Source: Sphingobium sp. B2D3C
Lineage (GTDB): Bacteria; Pseudomonadota; Alphaproteobacteria; Sphingomonadales; Sphingomonadaceae
NCBI RefSeq assembly: GCF_025961835.1
Contig: NZ_JAOQOK010000001.1
Span: 2,108,001-2,172,000 of the forward strand
Direction: 5' to 3'
Length of the DNA stretch: 64,000 nt
In this document: piece after piece, positions 7,232-16,319 of the stretch
Numbering within the stretch: position 1 is the first letter of the stretch
Layout: the number at the start of each line of letters is the position of its first letter
Program-made: the position numbers and the translations under genes
Notes under the pieces: generated by a model
The model's input: only the letters and a program-made list of their open reading frames with translations
Database searches by the model: none
Told to the model about the DNA's origin: nothing

Positions 7232-9319
7232 ATGAGAGCGACACTGGTGCTGGGCGCCGCAATTCTGGTCACGTCCGGCACGGGCCGCGCACAGGCGCCG
7301 GAGAGCGAGGCCGGCAGTTTCGGCCTCGGCCAGATCATCGTGACGGCGCCCGCCGGACCTGACCGGCTGCTCGGCACGGACACGCTCGGCCAGCAGGCCA
7401 TGGTCCGCTTCAACCGCGTGCAGCTCGACGATGCGATCAACCTCCTGCCGGGCGTCGCGGCAGGCAATAGCGGCGGCTCGCGCAACGAACGGCTGGTGTT
7501 CGTGCGCGGCTTCGACCGCTTTCAGGTGCCGCTCTCGATTGACGGGATCCGCGTCTATCTCCCGGCCGACAACCGGCTGGACTTCGGCCGCTTCCTCACG
7601 CCGGACGTCGCCGAGGTGCAGGTCGCGAAGGCCTATGCCTCCGTGCTGGATGGTCCCGGTGCCATGGGCGGTGCGATCAATCTCGTCACGCGCAAGCCCA
7701 CCAAGGCCTTGGAGGCCGAGGCGCGCGCTACACTCAATCTCGACCGCGATGCGGATTATGCCGGCTACAGCGTCTTCGCCCTGCTCGGCACGCGGCAGGA
7801 CCATTGGTACGCGCAGGCGAGTTATGCCCGCAATTTCACCGATCACTGGACGCTTGCCGGTGGCTTCCACCCGGTCAGCGCGAACGAGGACGGCGGCGCG
7901 CGCGACTTCTCCCGCACATCAGATTGGCGCGTGAATGCCAAGCTGGGCGTCACTCCCAACGCCACCGACGAATATGTGCTGAGCTACACACGGCAGGAAG
8001 GCAGCAAGAATGCGCCGCTGCATGTGGGCGATACGAGCAATGTCTCGCTTCGCAACTGGAGTTGGCCCTATTGGACCATCGACACGCTGGCTTTCTTTTC
8101 CACCACCGCGCTCAGCAATCAGGCGACGCTCAAGACGCGGGCCTATTACAGCCGCTTCGACAATCTACTGCGATCCTGGGACAGCCGCAGCCAGACCAGC
8201 CAGACACTGGGTCGGTCCTTCGACAGCCCTTATGCGGACACGGCCTATGGCGGATCGGCGGAACTTGGCGTGGACCTGCTGCCCGTCAACCGCCTGACCC
8301 TTGCCTTCCATTATCGGCATGACGAGCACAGCGAATCCCAGACCAGCCGGCCGGGCCTGCCCGGCAGCATCGCCGAGCCGGTGCAGATCAGTGCCGAGCG
8401 CAACTGGAGCATCGCGGTGGAGAACCGCTTCGCCTTGCTGCCGACGCTCACCCTGACGCTGGGCGCCTCCTATGACTGGCGCGATCTCGACCGCGCGGAG
8501 GACTATGGCGTGCCGCAGGGGCAGACCGGCGCCAACCGGCTCTACAGCTTTCCGCTGCGCAACGTCGATGCGCTGAACGCGCAAGGGCGGCTGGACTGGC
8601 GCGGCGAGCATGGCAGCGCGGCGCATCTCTCGCTCTCGTCCCGTGCCCGCTTTCCGACTTTGTTCGAGCGGTTCAGCAGCCAGTTCGGCACCGCCGAGCC
8701 CAATCCCGGCCTAAACCCGGAACGGGCGACCACGCTGGAGGTCGGCGGCGCGCGTCAGCTGGGGCCGCTCCATGTCAGCGCAGCGCTCTTCCACAGCTGG
8801 GTGAGCGACGCGCTGGTCTCGGTCCGCACGCCGGCCAACCTCAATCGCCGCGAGAATTACGGATCGGCGCGTTATTATGGCGGCGAGATCGCAGTGGATG
8901 TGAGGCTGAGCGACCAGATCGAGCTGGGCGGCAATTATTCCTACATCCAGCGGGACTTCACGGTCGGCATGGCGCCGGCGGGCAGCCTGATCCGCCCGTT
9001 CCAGCTGACCGATGTGCCGGGCCACAAGGGCTTTGCTTATCTGGGCTGGCGGCCCGTCCCTGCCCTGCGCGTCACGCCCAACCTCGATTTTGCTTCGCGC
9101 CGCACGACCGTCACCCCGGCCTCCGCCAACGGCCTCGCGCCCATCTATTACAAGACGGGCGGCTATGCGCTGGCCGGGCTGAGCATCGAATATGCGCTGA
9201 CGCCGCAGGCCACGCTCAGCGTTGGCGGTCGCAACCTCTTCGACCGGGATTATGTGCTGACCGATGGCTTCCCCGAACCGGGCCGCTCGCTGTTCCTCAC
9301 CCTGAGCGCGCGCTACTGA
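7232..9319 (+). CDS. TonB-dependent outer-membrane receptor
   Basis: A 695-residue receptor. Signal peptide to about residue 20 (TGRAQA), a TonB-box-like QIIVTAP near residue 34, a plug domain (LDDAINLLPGV, RNERLVFVRGFD, DGIRVYLP, GAMGGAINLVTRKP), then a barrel of alternating strands ending RSLFLTLSARY. The length is typical of siderophore- or cobalamin-type receptors. The start is the ATG at 7232, downstream of AAAAGGGGACCC; the frame opens earlier but that part covers the regulatory palindrome. No riboswitch fits in the 85-bp upstream gap. With the VIT transporter and the His/Cys-bearing exported protein next door, a metal or metal-chelate ligand is the simplest guess, but it is only a guess. 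Confidence 0.93.
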   Translation: MRATLVLGAAILVTSGTGRAQAPESEAGSFGLGQIIVTAPAGPDRLLGTDTLGQQAMVRFNRVQLDDAINLLPGVAAGNSGGSRNERLVFVRGFDRFQVPLSIDGIRVYLPADNRLDFGRFLTPDVAEVQVAKAYASVLDGPGAMGGAINLVTRKPTKALEAEARATLNLDRDADYAGYSVFALLGTRQDHWYAQASYARNFTDHWTLAGGFHPVSANEDGGARDFSRTSDWRVNAKLGVTPNATDEYVLSYTRQEGSKNAPLHVGDTSNVSLRNWSWPYWTIDTLAFFSTTALSNQATLKTRAYYSRFDNLLRSWDSRSQTSQTLGRSFDSPYADTAYGGSAELGVDLLPVNRLTLAFHYRHDEHSESQTSRPGLPGSIAEPVQISAERNWSIAVENRFALLPTLTLTLGASYDWRDLDRAEDYGVPQGQTGANRLYSFPLRNVDALNAQGRLDWRGEHGSAAHLSLSSRARFPTLFERFSSQFGTAEPNPGLNPERATTLEVGGARQLGPLHVSAALFHSWVSDALVSVRTPANLNRRENYGSARYYGGEIAVDVRLSDQIELGGNYSYIQRDFTVGMAPAGSLIRPFQLTDVPGHKGFAYLGWRPVPALRVTPNLDFASRRTTVTPASANGLAPIYYKTGGYALAGLSIEYALTPQATLSVGGRNLFDRDYVLTDGFPEPGRSLFLTLSARY

Positions 9320-9412
9320 CGCCTCTGTCCCTCCACAATCGATATTACTGTCTTTCTATATGATCTTTCTGCGGATATGCTCTCGCCTCACAATAGGAGC
9401 GGAGGAGAGCGC

Positions 9413-11086
9413 ATGGCCGTCCAGAGGAAGAACGAGCGGTTTATGGCCGCGCTGGCGCCGGCGAAGGCGATGGACGTCGTTGTCGTCGGCGGCGGGCCGG
9501 CCGGATGCGTCGCGGCGCTGAGCGCGGCGCGCAATGGTGCGCGGGTGATGCTCATCGAGCGGGTCGGCTATCTGGGCGGGATGATGACCGGGGGCGGCAT
9601 CGGCGGGATCGGCATCAATGGCTATATCATCGAGAAGGGCATCGGCACGCCGGTGGTGAAGGGCATCTCGCTGGAGATCCTGCACCGCATCCAGGCCATC
9701 GGCGGCGCGCCGGAGGGTAGCCCGATTGCGCGGCACCCGACCGACTCCGTGATGATGACCAGCCTGCTCGATGAAATGATGGAAGAGGCCGGCGTCGAGG
9801 TGCTGTTCAACACCGTGGTGTTCGACACGCTGGTGGAGGACGGGCGGGTGACGGGCGTCGCCATCGGCAACAAGTCCGGCGGGCAGGTGGTGCTGGCCGA
9901 TGTGGTGATCGACGCCTCCGCCGATGCAGACGTGGCCGCCTGGGCCGGCGCGCCCTTCCACCATGGCCGCGAGGAAGACGGGCGCCATCATGGCGGATCG
10001 ATGGACATGCAGATCGGCGGCATCGATGTCGACCGGCTGATCGACTATCTGCGCAACCAGCCGCTGCTGAGCGAAGAAGAGCGCGCCGAGCTGGACCGCG
10101 AGCGCTCCGCGCTGATGGGTGGCGGGCGGCCGGTGAATACCTACAAGTCGCTCAAGGGCGAGACGCTCTACGCCGAGCCCATGGCCCAGCCGACCGACTG
10201 GGACGAGGTGGACCGCATCCGCGCGGCCGGCGGCATCCCCAAGTTGCGCCTCTCTCCCGCAGCGGGCGGCCCGATCCCCGGCAAGGCGACGGCACCCAAG
10301 GTGGATGGCAAATATGTCCCCCTCCCCGCCGGGCTGGACCGCGAATGGGTGGAGTATATCAAGGCCGGCAAGGTGCCCTTGCTCTATGGCGCGACAGAGC
10401 CGGTCTATCCGCCGCCGCGCTTTGGCAGCATCGGCATCTTCCGCCACGGCAAGATGCGCGACGGGCAGATGATGTCCGGCGTGTACGAGGTCTGGTACGA
10501 CCACACCAATGAGGAGGAAGTGAGCAAGTCGCTGATTTATCGGCGCAAACTCAACCGCGTGTACCTCAACTTCTTGCGCGAGCGCATCCCCGGCTTCGAG
10601 GAGGCCTATATCGTCATGGAATCCCCCACCGGCGGCGCGCGCGAGGGCCGGCGGATCGTCGGCGATTATATCCTCACCGAGGATGATGTGCTGGCAGGGC
10701 GGCGCTTTCCCGACGTGATCGCCAAGGGCGGGCCGCGCGGGCCGGACCTGCATTCGGTGACCGGCCTGTGGGGCGATGGCGTGGCCTCGCCGTTCAAGGC
10801 GCCATACGACATTCCCCATCGCATCCTGCTGCCCAAGGGCATTGAGGGCCTGCTGGTAGCGGGGCGCTGCGTCTCCGCCACCTTCGCGGCGCTGGGCGCG
10901 GTGCGCGATCAGGCGACCTGCATGTCCATGGGCGAGGCGGCGGGTGCGGCGGCAAGCCTTGCGGTGCGCGCGGGCGTTACCCCGCGTCAGGTGGACGTGC
11001 GCGCCGTGCAGCAGCGCCTGCTCGATCAGGGCGCGCTGCTTTACATTGGCGATGAGCAGCCGCTGGAGATGGAGCCGGCGGAGTGA
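9413..11086 (+). CDS. FAD-dependent oxidoreductase (PF12831 type)
   Basis: A 557-residue flavoprotein. The N-terminal dinucleotide fold shows VVVVGGGPAGCVAAL and the continuing acidic residue in LIERVGYLGGMMTGG. The C-terminal GIEGLLVAGRCVSATFAALG and RDQATCMSMGEAAG block is typical of the FAD_oxidored family found in many catabolic clusters. The ATG at 9413 is chosen since GGAGCGGAGGAG lies just upstream. No signal peptide is seen, so it is cytosolic. It stands alone, 93 bases after the TonB gene and converging on a GMC oxidoreductase gene. The family oxidises varied small molecules; the substrate is not inferable. Confidence 0.88.
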   Translation: MAVQRKNERFMAALAPAKAMDVVVVGGGPAGCVAALSAARNGARVMLIERVGYLGGMMTGGGIGGIGINGYIIEKGIGTPVVKGISLEILHRIQAIGGAPEGSPIARHPTDSVMMTSLLDEMMEEAGVEVLFNTVVFDTLVEDGRVTGVAIGNKSGGQVVLADVVIDASADADVAAWAGAPFHHGREEDGRHHGGSMDMQIGGIDVDRLIDYLRNQPLLSEEERAELDRERSALMGGGRPVNTYKSLKGETLYAEPMAQPTDWDEVDRIRAAGGIPKLRLSPAAGGPIPGKATAPKVDGKYVPLPAGLDREWVEYIKAGKVPLLYGATEPVYPPPRFGSIGIFRHGKMRDGQMMSGVYEVWYDHTNEEEVSKSLIYRRKLNRVYLNFLRERIPGFEEAYIVMESPTGGAREGRRIVGDYILTEDDVLAGRRFPDVIAKGGPRGPDLHSVTGLWGDGVASPFKAPYDIPHRILLPKGIEGLLVAGRCVSATFAALGAVRDQATCMSMGEAAGAAASLAVRAGVTPRQVDVRAVQQRLLDQGALLYIGDEQPLEMEPAE

Positions 11087-11098
11087 TCACCCGCGCGG

Positions 11099-12700
11099 CT
11101 ATTCCCCGCGTCTGATGAAGTCCGCAGCGCGCTCGGCGACCATGATGACCGGGAGGTTGGTATTGCCGCCGGGCAGGCGCGGGAAGATGGAGGCGTCGAC
11201 CACTCGCAGCCCGTCGACGCCATTCACCCGCAGGCGCCCGTCGACGACGGCCTGCGCATCGCTGCCCATGCGGCAGGTGCCGCTCGGGTGATAGGCCGTC
11301 GCCGCTGTCTCGCGGATATAGGCCATGACTTCCTCATCCGACAGCAAGGGTCGCTCCGGCCGCCGCATCTGCCCCACCACCTTGGCGAGCGCCGGCTGAC
11401 GGATGAGCGCCTCCAGTCCGCGATAGCCGCCGAGCATGGCGCGCTGATCCTCCGGGTCGCTCATCAGGTTGAAGGCGATGCGCGGATGGGCCAGCGGATC
11501 GGGCGAACCGAGCTTCAGCCAGCCCCGGCTCTTGGGGTAGTTGAGCGACCACATCGCCCCCATGCGCGGCCCGAACGGCCGGGCCACGCCGGGGAACCAG
11601 ACCCGCGAGAACATGGAGAGCGGGATCAGCAGGAAGTGCATGTCGATCACATCCGGGTCCGCGCCGGTGGCGACATTGGCGGAAGCGGCGAGCGGGGGCG
11701 CCCCCATGATGCTCTTGCGCCCTGCCACCCAGCGCAGGAACGAGCCGGTCAGCCGGTCGAAGCGCAATTCCCGGTCGAAGGCGAGCGCAGGATCGAGATC
11801 GAACTCCATGCCGGCGCCGGGATGATCCTGCAGATTGGCGCCGACCTCGCCGCTTTCCACGGCGACATCCAGGCCCATCTCCTGCAGATGGGCGCCCGGC
11901 CCAATGCCCGAGAGCAGCAGCAGTTGCGGCGCGTTGATCGCGCCGCCGGCCAGCAGCACTTCGCGCTCGGCGAGGATCTCTTCCAGTCGCCCGTTGCGTG
12001 AAACCTCGATGCCGATTGCCCGGCCATCACGCAGCAGCACACGCGTCGCCACGGCACCGGTGCGCACCTCCAGATTGGGCCGGCGCAGCGCCGGACGCAG
12101 ATAGGCCTCCGACGTATTGGCGCGGCGACCGTTGCGCGTCGTGAAATCCGGCATGCCGAAACCGTCGGTTCGCGGGCCGTTGAAATCCTCCGTGATCGGG
12201 TAGCCGAGCGACCGGGCCGCCTCCAGCACATTGGCCATCAGCGGGCTGGGCGCCGGATGCGGCTCGACGCTCAGCGGCCCGCTGCCGCCATGTTCGGGCG
12301 TATCGCCGCGCCAGTGCCGCTCCAGCTTGCGGAACCAGGGCAGCACATCGTCCCAGCCCCAGTCGGCGAGGCCGGTATCGCGCCAGCCATCATAATCGGC
12401 CTTGTGCCCCCGGATCGCCATCATGCCGTTGAGCGAGGACGTGCCGCCGAGCATCCGCCCGCGCGCGACCGGCAGGCGGCGGCCGTCCAGCTCCGCCTCC
12501 GGCTCCGACATGAAGCCCCAGGTGAGCGCCGGATTGGGCCACAGCTTGGAGACCGCCAGCGGCAGGCGCACATCCAGCCGCCGGTCGCTGCCGCCGGCTT
12601 CCAGCAGCAGCACGCGGTTGCGCGGATCTTCGGACAGGCGGGCGGCGAGCACGCAGCCTGCCGAGCCGGCGCCGACGACGATGTAATCGAACCGGTCCAC
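11099..12700 (-). CDS. GMC-family oxidoreductase (choline dehydrogenase-like)
   Basis: A 533-residue FAD alcohol dehydrogenase/oxidase. The FAD fold is FDYIVVGAGSAGCVLA with LLLEAGG; GMC signature 1 is the GRMLGGTSSLNGM region and signature 2 is GGAINAPQLLLLSGIGP. Catalytic residues are H471 (YHPSGTCRMG) and N515 (GGNTNLPV). The start is GTG at 12700, two bases after the stop of the upstream DUF3237 gene. It is the last gene of the ALDH-DUF3237-DUF3237-GMC unit, so the pair of enzymes could carry an alcohol through aldehyde to acid. Real substrate unknown. Confidence 0.93.
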   Translation of the reverse strand: MDRFDYIVVGAGSAGCVLAARLSEDPRNRVLLLEAGGSDRRLDVRLPLAVSKLWPNPALTWGFMSEPEAELDGRRLPVARGRMLGGTSSLNGMMAIRGHKADYDGWRDTGLADWGWDDVLPWFRKLERHWRGDTPEHGGSGPLSVEPHPAPSPLMANVLEAARSLGYPITEDFNGPRTDGFGMPDFTTRNGRRANTSEAYLRPALRRPNLEVRTGAVATRVLLRDGRAIGIEVSRNGRLEEILAEREVLLAGGAINAPQLLLLSGIGPGAHLQEMGLDVAVESGEVGANLQDHPGAGMEFDLDPALAFDRELRFDRLTGSFLRWVAGRKSIMGAPPLAASANVATGADPDVIDMHFLLIPLSMFSRVWFPGVARPFGPRMGAMWSLNYPKSRGWLKLGSPDPLAHPRIAFNLMSDPEDQRAMLGGYRGLEALIRQPALAKVVGQMRRPERPLLSDEEVMAYIRETAATAYHPSGTCRMGSDAQAVVDGRLRVNGVDGLRVVDASIFPRLPGGNTNLPVIMVAERAADFIRRGE

Positions 12701-12702
12701 GC

Positions 12703-13155
12703 TCAGATGACTTTCCAGAACCGGAATATGGAGCCTTCCGGATTGCGCTGGCCGACGCCGACGAAAATCGTGCGGTTCAGCCAGTCATAGGGGCCGGCGG
12801 GCGCCTCGAAGCGCGGAGTCATGCGCATATAATAGCTTTGCGGATCGACCTGCTCGCCCGCCAGCAAGGCCTTGACCACCTCCGGCGGGGCGCTGCGCAC
12901 GCCGGTGCTGCGCTTGAGGATATGGGCGCCGTCGTCCGTCTCCAGCAGATATTGCGATTCGAACCGCCCACCGCCATCGGGGCGCACGAGGGGAAAGTCG
13001 CCGCCGCTGCCCTTGACGATCCGGCCCGAAAGGCCGGGGCCGGAGAAGCTGCCCTCGCCGATCAGCACCGCACCGCGCGTGTAGCCCTGCGCCACCTCGA
13101 TATGCATGCGCGGACCAAGGCCGATGCGCATTTCCAGAGCGAATTCCAGCCGCAT
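12703..13155 (-). CDS. DUF3237 family protein (second of two)
   Basis: A 150-residue cytosolic beta-barrel-like protein of the DUF3237 family, function unknown. Recognisable blocks are GEGSFSGPGLSGRIVKGSGGDF, the LLETDDGAHI strand, the SYYMRMTPRFEAP strand, and a C-terminal LNRTIFVGVGQR. The ATG at 13155 lies two bases after the upstream stop and the GTG of the GMC gene lies two bases after its own stop, so translation is almost certainly coupled. Tandem DUF3237 genes next to ALDH and GMC enzymes suggest a binding or isomerising role on the same small molecule. Confidence 0.85.
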   Translation of the reverse strand: MRLEFALEMRIGLGPRMHIEVAQGYTRGAVLIGEGSFSGPGLSGRIVKGSGGDFPLVRPDGGGRFESQYLLETDDGAHILKRSTGVRSAPPEVVKALLAGEQVDPQSYYMRMTPRFEAPAGPYDWLNRTIFVGVGQRNPEGSIFRFWKVI

Positions 13156-13157
13156 GG

Positions 13158-13589
13158 TCAGACGATCCTCTCGATGTTGAGGACAGGGCTGCCCTCGGCC
13201 TGCTCGGCAACGAACGCCAGCCGTGCCAGATGGGCGACGCCGCCATCCTCGGCGGCCTCGAACAGCAAAGCGAGCCGCAGTCCCTCGAAATCCGGCGCGC
13301 GGGTGCGATAGCCATTGCCGAAGCAGCGGGCGAAACTGCCATCGCTGAAGGCGACATAATAAGAGGCTTCGACCACCGTGACGCCATCAGCGCGCAGCAG
13401 ATGCATCTCGCTGCCGCCGACCAGCCGGCCCTCAAGCCCCTCGCCTACGAAGGTGCCGCCGCCGATGGACACATAGCTGCGCTGGCCGCCGGTCGCGATC
13501 TCGCCGACCGTGACCGGGAAGGCGCGCATGGGCGTCATGCGGAAGGCGGGCGCGAAGCCGGGCACCGGCGCGCTGCTTCCCTCAGCCAT
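13158..13589 (-). CDS. DUF3237 family protein (first of two)
   Basis: 143 residues, related to the downstream gene but divergent: it keeps a GGTFVGEGLEGRLVGGSEMHLLR block equivalent to the GEGSFSGPGLSGR block of its neighbour, a VVEASYYVAFSDGS strand and a TRAPDFEGLR strand, and ends LFVAEQAEG-type rather than with the VGVGQR motif. Its start overlaps the end of the ALDH gene by 8 bases. Function is unknown. Two unequal copies side by side could form a heteromer. Confidence 0.75.
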   Translation of the reverse strand: MAEGSSAPVPGFAPAFRMTPMRAFPVTVGEIATGGQRSYVSIGGGTFVGEGLEGRLVGGSEMHLLRADGVTVVEASYYVAFSDGSFARCFGNGYRTRAPDFEGLRLALLFEAAEDGGVAHLARLAFVAEQAEGSPVLNIERIV

Positions 13590-15075
13590 GACCGTGGACC
13601 TGATGATCGTGCGCGATCGTCACGGATTTGAGTTCGGTATAGGCTTCCACCCCGGCTCTCCCATTTTCGCGGCCGAAGCCGGATTGCCTGACGCCGCCCG
13701 CGGGCATCGCGATGTCGCCAGCGCTGCTGTTGACCCGCACGGTCCCGGCCCGGAGGCGACTGACCATGCCATGCGCCCGCGAGAGGCTGCGCGTCCAGAC
13801 ATAGGCGGAGAGGCCATAGCGGCTCGCATTGGCTAGTGCGGCGATTTCATCGAGATCGTCGGTATCGAACGGGATCGCGCACAGCACGGGGCCGAAAATC
13901 TCCTCATCCACCGCCGCCATGCCCGCCTGCACGGAGCCGAGCACCGTCGGCGCGACATAATAGCCTTGCTCCGGCAGGGCGATGTCGCCGCCCGCGCGGC
14001 TGGCGCCCTGTGTGAGGGCGCCCTCGACAAAGCCCATGATCCGCGCGCGTTGTGCCTGCGTGATGACAGGGCCGAGCTGGGTCGCGGGATCGAGCGGATC
14101 GCCGATCGTCATGCCCGCGCCGATGCGGGCGATCTTCTCCACCAGCGTATCGGCCACGGACCGATGCACGAACAGGCGCGAGCCGGCCGAACAGGTCTGC
14201 CCGCTGTTGAAGAAGATGTTCATGGCGATGGCGCGCGCGGCGGCATCGAGATCGGCGTCGGCAAAGACGATGACCGGCGATTTGCCGCCCAGCTCCACCG
14301 TCACCCGCTTCATCTGCCGCGCGCAGTCGGCCGCGATCTGCGTGCCGGTCGCCGTCGATCCGGTGAAGCTGATCTTCGCGACGCCGGGATGATCGACCAG
14401 CGCCGCACCCACGACCGGACCAAGGCCGGTCACGACATTGAAGAAGCCCGGCGGCACGCCGCAGGCCACGGCCAGTTCCGCCAGCTTGAGCGCGGAGAGC
14501 GAGGATTGCTCCGCCGGCTTGAGCACCACCGCACAGCCCGCCGCAATCGCGGGGCCGAGCTTGAACGCGGCGCCCATCAACGGATAATTCCAGGGAATGA
14601 TGTGGCCGACCACGCCGACCGGCTCGCGCAGCGTATACGCCGTCGTCTCGCCGGGTTGGGAAAGCTCCATGCTCTCCCCGGTGAGCTTGGTCGCCCAGCC
14701 CGCGAAATAGCGCAAGGTCGCGGCCGTGCCGGGCACGTCGACCCGCCGGCTGTTGCTGATCGGCTTACCGGTATCGAGCGTTTCGAGCAGCGCGAAATCC
14801 TCGGCATGGCGCTCCACCGCCTGCGCCAGTGCCAACAGGGCATCCTGCCGCTGGGCGGGTGTCCAGCGCGTGCGCCGGGCCGCGACCATCGCCGATTCGG
14901 CCGCCTGCACGGCCTGGTCGATATCCGCCGCAGTCCCCGCACCGACCTCGGCAAAGACCGCGCCGGTCGCGGGGTTTTCCACCGGCAGCCGGTCGCCCGC
15001 CGCAGGGGGCGTCCACGCGCCGCCAATGAAATGACGCGCCTCGGCGGCAAGGGGCAATGGCACTTTCAACGTCAT
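13582..15075 (-). CDS. NAD(P)-dependent aldehyde dehydrogenase
   Basis: A complete 497-residue ALDH oxidising an aldehyde to an acid. Active-site residues are N163 (PWNYP), general base E261 (VELGGKSP) and nucleophile C295 (NSGQTCSAG); the FTGSTATG turn binds NAD and DEEIFGPVL carries the ribose-contact Glu. It heads a four-gene minus-strand unit with two DUF3237 genes and a GMC oxidoreductase. The junctions are an 8-bp overlap and two 2-bp gaps. The AraC gene at 15291 is divergent and is the likely regulator. Confidence 0.94.
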   Translation of the reverse strand: MTLKVPLPLAAEARHFIGGAWTPPAAGDRLPVENPATGAVFAEVGAGTAADIDQAVQAAESAMVAARRTRWTPAQRQDALLALAQAVERHAEDFALLETLDTGKPISNSRRVDVPGTAATLRYFAGWATKLTGESMELSQPGETTAYTLREPVGVVGHIIPWNYPLMGAAFKLGPAIAAGCAVVLKPAEQSSLSALKLAELAVACGVPPGFFNVVTGLGPVVGAALVDHPGVAKISFTGSTATGTQIAADCARQMKRVTVELGGKSPVIVFADADLDAAARAIAMNIFFNSGQTCSAGSRLFVHRSVADTLVEKIARIGAGMTIGDPLDPATQLGPVITQAQRARIMGFVEGALTQGASRAGGDIALPEQGYYVAPTVLGSVQAGMAAVDEEIFGPVLCAIPFDTDDLDEIAALANASRYGLSAYVWTRSLSRAHGMVSRLRAGTVRVNSSAGDIAMPAGGVRQSGFGRENGRAGVEAYTELKSVTIAHDHQVHGHG

Positions 15076-15164
15076 CTCAAATACATGTCCATGATGCGGC
15101 TGAGGCCCCTGCTATCAGCGCGCCTGCGGGCAAACTTGTCTCGCGACGCATCTTTCTGACCAGC

Positions 15165-15195
15165 GCCGCACTGGAGACAAAATCAACAGTGCGGC
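15165..15195. promoter_or_regulatory. Inverted repeat in the ALDH-operon / AraC intergenic region
   Basis: GCCGCACTG-N13-CAGTGCGGC is a perfect 9-bp inverted repeat in the 215-bp gap between the divergent ALDH operon and the AraC gene. AraC-type proteins usually bind direct repeats, so this could be a site for another factor or an RNA hairpin in the AraC leader. Confidence 0.45.
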
Positions 15196-15290
15196 GGTCT
15201 GCTGGACAGGCTCCGGTCTGGGGTCTAGCGTGCGCAAAAGCCGGACCGAGGGCAAAAGACCCCGGCCAGGATGCGAGAGGAGCCACGGGG

Positions 15291-16211
15291 ATGCACATCT
15301 TCACCACTAAGGCATCGAGCCGCGTCGAGCGCAGCCGGCAATGGTGCGCCGTCACGCAGGCGCCCCACATCGAATTTGCGGACGATCGCGAGGCGTCGCT
15401 GCGCGGCGGCGATTTCGGCGCGCTCCGTTTCTGCATCGTTTCGCTGGGCAGTCACCGGCTTGTTCTGCCCGACATGGCCGATCGACGATCGCCACCGACC
15501 ATGAAGCTGCTGTTCCAGGAAGAAGGCACTGCCCGGATCAGCCAGGGCGGACTCTACAATGATGTGCAAGCCGGCCAGTGGTGCGCGCTGCGCAAGGACG
15601 TGCCCTACACCATCGACGCGCCGGACCAGTGCCGCCAGTTGGCGGTGACGGTGCCGTGCAGCCTGCTCACCGCGCCCCGCTGGAGCCTGGACCGCTGGCG
15701 CAAGCCCCGTAGCTTCCTGCGCGGGCCGGCCCAGATCCTTCATGCCAGCGTGAGCGCCTCGGTCATGACCGGCAACACGCTGCGGATGCAGGACCGCGAG
15801 CTGCTCGGCGACCAGATCGCCCATCTGGTCAACATGACCATCCATGCCGATGACGTGCTGACCATGCCCGACCCGCGCGAAAGCCGGCGACGGGCGATCC
15901 TGGAATATGTCGACCGGCATCTGGCCGATGCGGACTTGAGCATCGCGCGCATCGCGCGGGATTTCAGCATGTCGAGCCGCTCGATCCACAAGCTGTTCGA
16001 GGGTGAAGCCTATACCATTGCCCGCGCCATCTGGGACCGGCGGCTGGAGCGCTGCCGCGAGGAGATGGTCGACCCGGCCCTCGCCCGCCGCTCGATCACC
16101 GAGATCGCCCACCTTTGGGGCTTTAGCGATTCCCAGCATTTCAGCCGGGCTTTCAAGCAGCGCTTCGGCCTTACGCCGCGCGATTATCGCAATCTCTTCT
16201 CGCTGCACTGA
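15291..16211 (+). CDS. AraC-family transcriptional regulator
   Basis: 306 residues: an N-terminal cupin-like sensor domain (AraC_binding_2 type, about residues 20-180, with QEEGTARISQGG and LRKDVPYTI) and a C-terminal double helix-turn-helix (residues about 205-303). The second HTH ends in the family signature FSDSQHFSRAFKQRFGLTPRDYR. The ATG at 15291 is chosen because GAGAGGAGCC precedes it and the sensor domain starts there; the frame is open earlier without a ribosome-binding site. It is divergent from the ALDH-DUF3237-DUF3237-GMC operon and in line with an MFS gene 108 bases downstream, both plausible targets. Confidence 0.92.
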   Translation: MHIFTTKASSRVERSRQWCAVTQAPHIEFADDREASLRGGDFGALRFCIVSLGSHRLVLPDMADRRSPPTMKLLFQEEGTARISQGGLYNDVQAGQWCALRKDVPYTIDAPDQCRQLAVTVPCSLLTAPRWSLDRWRKPRSFLRGPAQILHASVSASVMTGNTLRMQDRELLGDQIAHLVNMTIHADDVLTMPDPRESRRRAILEYVDRHLADADLSIARIARDFSMSSRSIHKLFEGEAYTIARAIWDRRLERCREEMVDPALARRSITEIAHLWGFSDSQHFSRAFKQRFGLTPRDYRNLFSLH

Positions 16212-16319
16212 ACGGCCCGGAAGGGGGATCGCGATCGCGAGCACGACCAGTCAGGTCGATGCGCTCCCATCCAATCGGCATGTCGCGCTGAGCGTCTATC
16301 CAGATAGACCTGCCGCTCG

